Below are positions 1 through 5,167 of a stretch of DNA of 9,273 bases, piece by piece; positions within the stretch are counted from its first letter, which is position 1; the number at the start of each line of letters is the position of its first letter. The stretch is taken from positions 1-9,273 of the forward strand of contig JAFYPY010000184.1 in NCBI GenBank assembly GCA_017547345.1, written 5' to 3'. The DNA comes from Bacillota bacterium (GTDB taxonomy: Bacteria > Bacillota_A > Clostridia > Peptostreptococcales > Anaerovoracaceae). The notes under the pieces are model-generated. The model had not been told where the DNA came from. It worked only from the letters and a program-made list of their open reading frames with translations, and did no database searches. Position numbers and translations under genes: made by a program.

Positions 1-529
1 TCGGTGGTGCACTAACCCACAGAATTTCTGCTCCTTTCTTTGATGATATATAGTGTTTCTTATCAGGTGTATAGTAAAAAGACTCACCTGCTTTTGCTCT
101 GTATTTGTCACTTCCTAGCGTTATAACTATCTCGCCCTTCAAAACGTACCCAAACTCTTCACCTTCATGAGGATTATCAGGATAAGTTTCTCCTCCTGCT
201 TTTATTGTAAGTCTGATAGGCTCCATAATATTTTTTTGTGCGTTTGGAATAATCCATTCGGTCTTAATCTTTAGTTCCTCATCTAGTTTTTCAAAATAGT
301 CTTCATCACCGAATACTATTTGCTTTTCGCTTTCTTCTCTTGCAAAAAACTCGCTAATGGTTATGCCAAGGCACTGCAAAATATCCTCAAGCGTTGCGAT
401 CGATGGAGATGTCAAATCATTCTCAAGCTGAGAAATAAAGCCTTTAGAGAGCTCACTTCTGTCTGCAAGTTCTTCTTGGGTTAAACCATTCAATATTCTT
501 AATTCTTTGATTTTGGAACCGATTTCCAT
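1..529 (-). CDS. XRE-family HTH regulator with C-terminal cupin domain (3' end outside window)
   Basis: DNA-binding repressor or activator of the XRE-cupin (PuuR-like) type. In the 176 residues visible, an HTH_3 domain occupies about residues 5-62 (LTQEELADRSELSKGFISQL is the helix-turn-helix core, ending in E36). A cupin barrel follows at about 100-175, with the metal/ligand motif HEGEEFGYVLKG at 121-132. Family members are about 180 residues long, so only a few C-terminal residues are missing. The ATG at 527-529 is preceded by AGAGG at 536-540 with 6-nt spacing. In Clostridia such regulators often sit beside polyamine (potABCD) transport genes, with the cupin thought to sense a small ligand; that neighbour would lie to the left of this window and cannot be checked here. 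The upstream DNA carries a strong promoter flanked by inverted operator-like copies, consistent with autoregulation. The family call is secure; the ligand and targets are inferred. Confidence 0.9.
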   Translation of the reverse strand, partial: MEIGSKIKELRILNGLTQEELADRSELSKGFISQLENDLTSPSIATLEDILQCLGITISEFFAREESEKQIVFGDEDYFEKLDEELKIKTEWIIPNAQKNIMEPIRLTIKAGGETYPDNPHEGEEFGYVLKGEIVITLGSDKYRAKAGESFYYTPDKKHYISSKKGAEILWVSAPP

Positions 530-561
530 AATTAACCTCTTTGTCTTATAACGCAAAAATC

Positions 562-588
562 ACGCATATGGGAAGTCTTCCCGTGCGT
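562..588 (-). promoter_or_regulatory. Dyad in the 5' leader of the XRE-cupin gene
   Basis: GGGAA (570-574) pairs with TTCCC (578-582) around GTC. After an internal bulge, ACGCA (562-566) pairs with TGCGT (584-588). The element lies between the predicted transcription start (about 635) and the start codon (529), so it would be transcribed. It could be an mRNA hairpin or a further protein-binding dyad; the sequence does not decide. There is no U-run after it, so it is not a terminator. Confidence 0.5.
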
Positions 589-608
589 TTCGTGAAAATA
601 AACTAAAA

Positions 609-625
609 GTTTAGAAATACTAAAC
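609..625. promoter_or_regulatory. Operator-like palindrome O1, downstream of the XRE-cupin promoter
   Basis: GTTTAG-AAATA-CTAAAC is a perfect 6-bp inverted repeat with a 5-bp centre, a typical size for an XRE dimer site. It lies roughly +10 to +26 relative to the predicted start of the regulator gene, where a bound repressor would block initiation or elongation. Bases 610-625 recur exactly, as reverse complement, at 687-702. That this is the regulator's own operator is inferred. Confidence 0.6.
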
Positions 626-641
626 TCCTTTTGTATCTACT

Positions 642-669
642 ATTATAAATTAAAAACCTGCAAAGTCAA
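642..669 (-). promoter_or_regulatory. Sigma-A-type promoter for the XRE-cupin gene
   Basis: On the minus strand the -35 TTGACT (669-664) is separated by 16 bp from the -10 TATAAT (647-642). Transcription should start near 635, giving a leader of about 105 nt. The -35 overlaps the loop and one arm of the terminator that ends the upstream ATPase gene, so terminator and promoter share bases. Confidence 0.75.
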
Positions 670-686
670 TAGCTTTGCAGGTTTTT
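652..686 (-). terminator. Rho-independent terminator of the DUF853 ATPase gene
   Basis: AAAAACCTGCAAAG (652-665) is exactly complementary to CTTTGCAGGTTTTT (673-686) around a 7-nt loop. Read on the minus strand, the stem runs into a T-rich tract (TTTTTAATTTAT). It lies 53 bp beyond the ATPase stop codon. The stem is symmetrical, but no plus-strand gene arrives here. Confidence 0.85.
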
Positions 687-702
687 GTTTAGTATTTCTA
701 AA
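687..702. promoter_or_regulatory. Operator-like sequence O2, upstream of the XRE-cupin promoter
   Basis: GTTTAGTATTTCTAAA is the exact 16-bp reverse complement of 610-625. It sits upstream of the -35 (about -52 to -67), so the promoter and the terminator stem lie between the two copies. The palindrome is slightly weaker than O1 because the last outer base pair is lost. The centre-to-centre distance from O1 is 77 bp. Confidence 0.55.
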
Positions 703-738
703 TTTTTTCTTTACAATCTTTAAATTTCTTATTCCTCA

Positions 739-2334
739 TTATTTAAGGAAAGTACCTAGGATATTTCTTGCAAGGGAAGCTCCCACGTTTCCACCTAGTC
801 TCTTCCCGAAACTTCCTCCGATGGATTTACCAAGTGCATTACCCACCTCGCGTCCAATAGTGCTTGCCGCAGATGATGCAACCCGCTTTGTAGCCGCCTT
901 TCTCTCGCGTTCTTCTTTTTCTAAAGCTTTCTGTTGTTTCTTCTGTAGCGCTTCCTCTTCCTTTAATCTCTTCTTTTCTTCAATAGCCTGAATCTTAGCC
1001 GCTTCCTTTGCTTCGGCTTCCTGGGCCTCCTGAAGTTCCGCTTCCTTAGCCATTCTCTGGAAAAACTCATAGGCAGAATCTCTATCTTCTTCGTTTTGAT
1101 ACTTCAAATAAAGATTATTGATAAGAATTTCCTGTTTCTTTTCTTCATCTGATATTGAACCCATCTTACTTTGAGGTGGCAGTACATTACATTTTTTAAC
1201 AATAGACGGAATGCCTTCTTCATCTAGTGTAGAAATCAGTGCTTCGCCTGTCCCAAGAGATGTCAATACTTCATATGTATCAAATTCTGGATTTTCGCGG
1301 AAAGATCCTGCAACAGCTTTAACAGCCTTTTCTTCTGCAGGAGTGTAAGCACGAAGAGCATGCTGCACTTTGTTACCAAGCTGAGCTAAAACTTCATCAG
1401 GAATATCTTTCGGAGACTGAGTAATAAAGTAAATACCCACTCCTTTAGAACGGATTAGTTTAACAACCTGTTCAATCTTGCTTTGAAGAGCCTTTGAAAT
1501 GTCCTTAAACAAAAGATGCGCTTCGTCGAAGAAAAATACCATTCTAGGTTTTTCTAAGTCTCCCACTTCCGGTAATGTTTCGAATAGCTCTGACATTAAC
1601 CATAGAAGGAAAGTAGCATACATTGTGCTATCATTTACTAGTTTTCTTGCATCTAAAATATTAATGGTTCCCTTTCCCATATCCATCGGCATAAACCAAT
1701 CAGATATGTTTAGTGCAGGTTCTCCAAAGAAATCTTCACCGCCTGCAGCCTCCAGAGCAACAATGCCTCTTAATATAGCATTAACACTTTGTTTTGCAAT
1801 ATTTCCATATTCAGCAGAAAATTCTTCATTGTTTTCTCCAACGTACTGAAGCATTGCCTTTAGGTCTTTTGTATCTATGAGAAGCAGATTTTGATCATCG
1901 GCAATCTTAAAAACCACAGTCAAAATGTCTGATTGAGTGTCATTAAGGCCCATTAGCTTTGACAGTAATAGTGGTCCCATTTCAGAAATTGTTGTTCTAG
2001 CAGGAATACCCATTTCTCCATAAATGTCCCAAAATACGGAAGGATATTTTTGGTATTTGAAACCACATTCAGCAAGTCCAAACTTTGCTATTCTCTTTTG
2101 CATGTCTTCGCTATCCACTCCATCACGGCACATTCCGGATAAATCACCCTTGATATCAGCTAAAAACACTGGAACCCCTGCATCACTAAATGATTCAGCT
2201 AGCACCTTTAGAGTAATAGTCTTACCTGTACCTGTTGCCCCAGCAATTATGCCATGACGATTTGCCATCTTAGGCTCAATATATACCTTTTCTCCCTGAG
2301 AATCCCCAATCCAAATCTTGTTTTCATAAAACAT
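739..2334 (-). CDS. HerA/FtsK-like P-loop ATPase, DUF853 (YjgR) family
   Basis: A 531-residue cytosolic NTPase of the DUF853 family, related to HerA helicases and similar in length to E. coli YjgR (about 500 residues). Walker A GATGTGKT is at 32-39 and Walker B RMVFFFDEAH at 264-273 (D270, E271). A sensor-like GIYFITQSP lies at 299-308, followed by VQHALRAYTPAEEKAVKA (323-340), a family hallmark. Residues about 425-484 are Glu/Lys/Ala-rich and probably coiled coil. The tail (491-522) is a run of four-residue repeats with Gly at 494, 498, 502, 506, 510, 514 and 518. The start is fixed by AGGAGGT at 2341-2347. It is transcribed alone, between its own promoter (2369-2398) and the terminator at 652-686. 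HerA proteins are DNA translocases, but no NurA-like nuclease is adjacent and the physiological role of DUF853 is not established. Confidence 0.92.
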   Translation of the reverse strand: MFYENKIWIGDSQGEKVYIEPKMANRHGIIAGATGTGKTITLKVLAESFSDAGVPVFLADIKGDLSGMCRDGVDSEDMQKRIAKFGLAECGFKYQKYPSVFWDIYGEMGIPARTTISEMGPLLLSKLMGLNDTQSDILTVVFKIADDQNLLLIDTKDLKAMLQYVGENNEEFSAEYGNIAKQSVNAILRGIVALEAAGGEDFFGEPALNISDWFMPMDMGKGTINILDARKLVNDSTMYATFLLWLMSELFETLPEVGDLEKPRMVFFFDEAHLLFKDISKALQSKIEQVVKLIRSKGVGIYFITQSPKDIPDEVLAQLGNKVQHALRAYTPAEEKAVKAVAGSFRENPEFDTYEVLTSLGTGEALISTLDEEGIPSIVKKCNVLPPQSKMGSISDEEKKQEILINNLYLKYQNEEDRDSAYEFFQRMAKEAELQEAQEAEAKEAAKIQAIEEKKRLKEEEALQKKQQKALEKEERERKAATKRVASSAASTIGREVGNALGKSIGGSFGKRLGGNVGASLARNILGTFLK

Positions 2335-2368
2335 AGTTCTACCTCCTATAGCCTCTTTGCTAGATTTT

Positions 2369-2398
2369 ATTATACATTATTGCCTCGTCTGTTGGCAA
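2369..2398 (-). promoter_or_regulatory. Promoter of the DUF853 ATPase gene, interlocked with the AEC promoter
   Basis: On the minus strand, -35 TTGCCA (2398-2393) and -10 TATAAT (2374-2369) are separated by 18 bp. The start would be near 2362, giving a leader of about 27 nt with a strong Shine-Dalgarno sequence. The -35 of the opposing transporter promoter lies within this promoter's spacer. Confidence 0.65.
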
Positions 2399-2408
2399 AT
2401 GATATAAT
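2380..2408 (+). promoter_or_regulatory. Promoter of the AEC transporter gene, leaderless candidate
   Basis: -35 TTGCCT (2380-2385), a 17-bp spacer, and a perfect -10 TATAAT (2403-2408). The expected +1 is A2415, which is the A of an in-frame ATG. The -35 boxes of the two opposing promoters form an inverted repeat: TTGCC (2380-2384) with GGCAA (2394-2398). Confidence 0.65.
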
Positions 2409-3362
2409 GTGCCTATGGGTATTATATTTAGTAAAATTGCAGCAATTTTTATAATCATGGCTTTTGGCATAGTAATAAATAAAACTAAAGTCATTCCGTC
2501 CGAAGCAACACAATTTTTTGTAACAATGCTAGTGTGGATAACAACTCCATGTATGATTTATTCTTCCATTACTACAAGGGAATACGATCCGAGCATTCTT
2601 ACAGTTACACTTCAGACTTTTGCATTTAGTCTGTTGTTTTTTGCAATAGCGCCTGTCATCGGATTCTTTTTGAGCAAGAATGTTTTCAAAGTTCCTTTAG
2701 AAGATTTAGGCGTGTATACTGCTTCCTTTGGTGGCATAAACAACGGGTTCATGGGATTCCCAATTACGCAGGCCATATTTGGACCGACTATATTCTATTA
2801 TATGGTCATATCCAACATTTGCTTAAACATTTATATGTATTCTGCGTGCCCTTTGATTCTGCACATAGGCGATAAGTCTAAAAAGTTCAGCATCAAATAT
2901 CTAATCAAGAATTTATTAAACCCTGCTACAGTAGTCTGCTTCGTAAGCATGGTTATGCTCGTATGTGGCTGGCAATTACCTAACATTCTTTTTGAAAGCA
3001 TAGATATGGTTGGAGATATTACTGTTCCTCTGTCAATGCTTGTAGTAGGGATGCAGCTTGGAAATAGCGATGCCATAAAAGTTCTCAAAGACACTAAACT
3101 GGTAGCTATGTCCACTCTAAAAATGCTCATTATGCCCGTTGCCATGTTCCTAATTGTCAACTGGCTGCCAATCGATGTTGGTGTAAAAGTTTGCGTAATC
3201 TTTGCTGCCACATTCCCATGTGCGGTCATCGTGTCTTCATTAACGCTTTTAGAGGGCAAAAACTTCAAGCTCGCTTCCGAAATGGTTGCATTAACAACCT
3301 TGATATCTATAGTTACGATCCCATTTGTAGCTGTTTTATTAACAAGTTTTTACGGCATATAA
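2409..3362 (+). CDS. AEC (auxin efflux carrier) family transporter
   Basis: An integral membrane carrier of the AEC/PF03547 family. Bacterial members move organic acids such as malate, but the substrate here cannot be read from sequence. About ten hydrophobic segments fall near residues 5-24, 35-54, 66-88, 103-119, 127-150, 172-188, 198-217, 230-251, 260-282 and 290-312. Two family signatures are visible: NNGFMGFPI at 111-119 in the first half, and DITVPLSMLVVGMQLG at 203-218 in the second. The length of 317 residues is normal. The longest reading starts at GTG 2409, inside the -10 box. An in-frame ATG at 2415 coincides with the predicted transcription start, has no Shine-Dalgarno sequence, and is the more likely start (315 residues). 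It is divergent from the ATPase gene and convergent with the aldo/keto reductase gene. Confidence 0.92.
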   Translation: MPMGIIFSKIAAIFIIMAFGIVINKTKVIPSEATQFFVTMLVWITTPCMIYSSITTREYDPSILTVTLQTFAFSLLFFAIAPVIGFFLSKNVFKVPLEDLGVYTASFGGINNGFMGFPITQAIFGPTIFYYMVISNICLNIYMYSACPLILHIGDKSKKFSIKYLIKNLLNPATVVCFVSMVMLVCGWQLPNILFESIDMVGDITVPLSMLVVGMQLGNSDAIKVLKDTKLVAMSTLKMLIMPVAMFLIVNWLPIDVGVKVCVIFAATFPCAVIVSSLTLLEGKNFKLASEMVALTTLISIVTIPFVAVLLTSFYGI

Positions 3363-3373
3363 AGGCATATAAA
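3354..3373. repeat. Tandem 10-bp duplication across the AEC stop codon
   Basis: GGCATATAAA occurs at 3354-3363 and again, exactly and without a gap, at 3364-3373. The first copy contains the transporter's TAA stop (3360-3362). The pattern suggests a recent slippage duplication. It does not alter the reading frame because it lies at and after the stop. Confidence 0.8.
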
Positions 3374-3376
3374 TAT

Positions 3377-3418
3377 AAAGGAGTTCCCACTTAGTTATAA
3401 GTTGGAACCCCTTTTTTT
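3377..3418 (+). terminator. Rho-independent terminator of the AEC gene, shared with the convergent reductase
   Basis: An imperfect 16-bp stem: 3377-3392 pairs with 3399-3414, with mismatches at 3382/3409 and 3388/3403 and a 6-nt loop. On the plus strand it is followed by TTTTTTT (3412-3418). On the minus strand it begins directly at the reductase stop codon (3417-3419) and exits into TTTATATTTATA, so it probably serves both convergent genes. Confidence 0.8.
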
Positions 3419-4370
3419 AATACATTATAAGCGCTCTTGTAGGACATACAGGTGCACAATATCCGCAGGTTAGACATTTGCCCTGGTCAATCTCTGCAAG
3501 CCCGTTTTCATTATAGAAGATGGCTTGGGCAGGACAGGTTCTCTTGCAGTTGCCACAGCCCTCGCAATCACTCTGTTCTACAATCATCCTCTTCTTCGAA
3601 ATATCAGGATTATAACTTTCAGGCATTCTGCCTTCCATATAATCAAACAAATCGTCTATGTCCTTTTTACTTCCAAAGCCTATCATGGCTGAGTGAATTT
3701 CTGACTTTTCTAAAATATATTTTAGTGCCCTTTGGTAATCACCCATCAGTGGGCCACCGCCAAAGGTTTTCATAGAAAAGATGCCTTTCCCTGCACTATG
3801 GCACTCTCTTATTGACTCCATCATTTCATCCGCAGTGCCTTCTCCTGAACATTTTCTAATTCCTAGACCAGCATAGTTTATCAAAGGAAAAACTACATCG
3901 CACTCGCTGTGTTCAGAAATATCCATACACACATCCACATGATGGGTAGATATTCCCGTTGCCTTTATGATGCCTTTCGCTTTGGCATCCTGAAGACATG
4001 CCCATGCCCCTTCTTTTTCCTTAAATCTTCCCGTTCTAACCTCGTGTAACAAAAAAATATCTATAACATCTCTATTTAGTGCAATTCTTGCCTCTTCTAT
4101 GGCATTCTTCATAGAAACATAGTCATCTGCCAAACACTTTGAAGATATGACTGGGTTGAATTGGTTATCTCCAATAGCCTTTGCAATGTACTCATAAGTT
4201 TCGTAGTACTGGGCAGTATCAATGAAGTTTATTCCTCTTTCTAGCGCATACCTAATTATTTTTGCTCCTTCTTCAACAGAGAGATTTCTCTGATTAGGGC
4301 CTATAGGAAGCGCTCCCATTCCTACAGGCGTAACTTCAATATTCGTTTTTCCAAGTAAAATCTTTTTCAT
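3417..4370 (-). CDS. Aldo/keto reductase with C-terminal 2[4Fe-4S] ferredoxin domain
   Basis: A 317-residue oxidoreductase. The aldo/keto reductase TIM barrel spans about residues 1-250. Its tetrad is visible as D51 and Y55/Y56 (FIDTAQYYE), K78 (SSKC) and H109 (LLHE). A bacterial ferredoxin-like domain at about 262-310 has two intact CxxCxxCxxxCP motifs: C269, C272, C275, C279 and C299, C302, C305, C309. The clusters should let it exchange electrons with ferredoxin-linked metabolism as well as NAD(P)H, which fits an anaerobe. This barrel-plus-ferredoxin arrangement is a known subfamily whose substrates are mostly unassigned. The start at 4370 has AGAGG upstream. A longer reading to 4451 is rejected because it runs through the promoter. 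The gene is monocistronic and divergent from relQ. Confidence 0.93.
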   Translation of the reverse strand: MKKILLGKTNIEVTPVGMGALPIGPNQRNLSVEEGAKIIRYALERGINFIDTAQYYETYEYIAKAIGDNQFNPVISSKCLADDYVSMKNAIEEARIALNRDVIDIFLLHEVRTGRFKEKEGAWACLQDAKAKGIIKATGISTHHVDVCMDISEHSECDVVFPLINYAGLGIRKCSGEGTADEMMESIRECHSAGKGIFSMKTFGGGPLMGDYQRALKYILEKSEIHSAMIGFGSKKDIDDLFDYMEGRMPESYNPDISKKRMIVEQSDCEGCGNCKRTCPAQAIFYNENGLAEIDQGKCLTCGYCAPVCPTRALIMY

Positions 4371-4391
4371 AGTAAACCTCTTCCAATTTGC

Positions 4392-4420
4392 ATTATAATC
4401 GAGTATAATCTTAATGTAAA
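4392..4420 (-). promoter_or_regulatory. Promoter of the aldo/keto reductase gene
   Basis: On the minus strand, -35 TTTACA (4420-4415), a 17-bp spacer, and -10 TATAAT (4397-4392). The start is predicted near 4385, leaving a leader of about 15 nt that contains the AGAGG ribosome site. Confidence 0.7.
4404..4409 (+). promoter_or_regulatory. Candidate -10 box for relQ
   Basis: TATAAT on the plus strand, 35 bp before the relQ start codon and inside the spacer of the opposing reductase promoter. The hexamer 17 bp upstream (TTCCAA, 4381-4386) is a poor -35, so the promoter may be weak or activator-dependent. A second TATAAT lies exactly 10 bp upstream at 4394-4399. Confidence 0.4.
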
Positions 4421-4444
4421 TAAAATAATTGGGGGTATAGTTTA

Positions 4445-5071
4445 GTGCCAAATAATAATCGCCTTGCAGCAGATGAGCGCTTTGAGGCTTTTCGTCATGG
4501 TTATAGAGCCGCCATCAAGGAAGTTAGAACAAAGATTGAAATTCTCAGTGAAGACTTTGCGGTACGTCACGACTACAATCCTATCCATCATATGGAAAGA
4601 AGATTAAAAACCGCAGACGGCATTGAAGAAAAGCTGATTAGATACGGCAAGGAAGTTTCCCTTGAAGCTGCAAGAGAACACATAATGGATATCGCCGGTA
4701 TAAGAGTTGTCTGCAACTTTATCGATGATGTTTACAGAATTGCAGATATGTTAATGGCTCAAAGTGACTTGAGACTAATTACAAAGAAAGACTACATAGA
4801 ATGTCCAAAACCAAACGGATACAGAAGCCTTCATTTAGTAATTGCAGTTCCTGTATATTTGCTGAACGGTTGCGAATATATTCCGGTAGAAGTACAGCTT
4901 CGAACTGTAGCTATGGACTTCTGGGCAAGTCTAGAACATCAGCTTAGATACAAAAAAGGCAAAGATTTGCCTGAAAGAATCGATATGGAACTCAAATTCT
5001 GTGCAGACGACAGTACTCAGTTAGACAAGAGAATGCAACTCTTATTCGACGAACTAAACAGACACGAATAA
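4445..5071 (+). CDS. relQ: Small alarmone synthetase, RelQ/YjbM type
   Basis: A RelA/SpoT-domain (p)ppGpp synthetase of the stand-alone SAS class, 208 residues, matching the usual RelQ length of about 210. It transfers pyrophosphate from ATP to GDP or GTP in the cytosol. Visible motifs are the N-terminal DYNPIHHMERRLK (43-55), DIAGIRVVC (82-90, with D82 as likely metal ligand), KPNGYRSLH (122-130, substrate binding), VEVQLRT (148-154, with E149 as likely second acidic ligand) and MDFWASLEHQLRYK (157-170). There is no hydrolase, TGS or ACT domain, so it is not a long RSH protein. The start is GTG at 4445, preceded by GGGGGT at 4431-4436; there is no other good in-frame start before M50. It is a single-gene unit that ends in a strong terminator. 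Confidence 0.94.
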   Translation: MPNNNRLAADERFEAFRHGYRAAIKEVRTKIEILSEDFAVRHDYNPIHHMERRLKTADGIEEKLIRYGKEVSLEAAREHIMDIAGIRVVCNFIDDVYRIADMLMAQSDLRLITKKDYIECPKPNGYRSLHLVIAVPVYLLNGCEYIPVEVQLRTVAMDFWASLEHQLRYKKGKDLPERIDMELKFCADDSTQLDKRMQLLFDELNRHE

Positions 5072-5104
5072 TCAGTTTGATTTCTATTAAATCCGTATCA
5101 AATC

Positions 5105-5138
5105 AAAGACCTTTTGGAGAATCCAAAAGGTCTTTTTT
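5105..5138 (+). terminator. Rho-independent terminator of relQ
   Basis: A perfect 14-bp stem: AAAGACCTTTTGGA (5105-5118) with TCCAAAAGGTCTTT (5122-5135), a GAA loop, and a T-run to 5138. It sits between two convergent genes. The minus-strand exit (TTTGATTTG) is a weaker U-tract, but the element may also end the class V enzyme operon. Confidence 0.9.
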
Positions 5139-5167
5139 CATCTTAAATCATATTAAACCATATGTAA

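Noticed and set aside
609..702. Inverted 16-bp copies as ends of a tiny mobile element (MITE)
   Set aside because: The interior is a working terminator and promoter, no target-site duplication is visible, and the copies are internally palindromic like operators. An operator pair explains them better, though a copy elsewhere in the genome would reopen this.
1499..1849. 116-residue plus-strand open frame inside the ATPase gene
   Set aside because: It is antisense to the conserved Walker B region of DUF853, has no ribosome site, and encodes a low-complexity Ser-rich product. It is a shadow frame, as are the frames at 2024-2257, 2831-3268, 5772-6113 and 7964-8242.
739..2334. HerA-NurA type anti-phage defence module
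   Set aside because: DUF853 is a housekeeping-like branch with no adjacent nuclease, SIR2 or other effector gene; the neighbours are a regulator and a transporter.
4371..4451. 27-residue N-terminal extension of the aldo/keto reductase
   Set aside because: The extension is read through the TTTACA/TATAAT promoter and overlaps the relQ start; the barrel begins normally at MKKILLGKTN with AGAGG upstream.
4445..5071. RelA/SpoT-like toxin (ToxSAS) or CapRel-type defence gene
   Set aside because: The motifs and length match RelQ along the whole chain, with no fused antitoxin domain and no small partner gene.
5076..5104. TTTGAT/ATCAAA inverted repeat after relQ
   Set aside because: The arms are short (6 bp) and AT-rich with a long loop; the adjacent 14-bp terminator explains the region.
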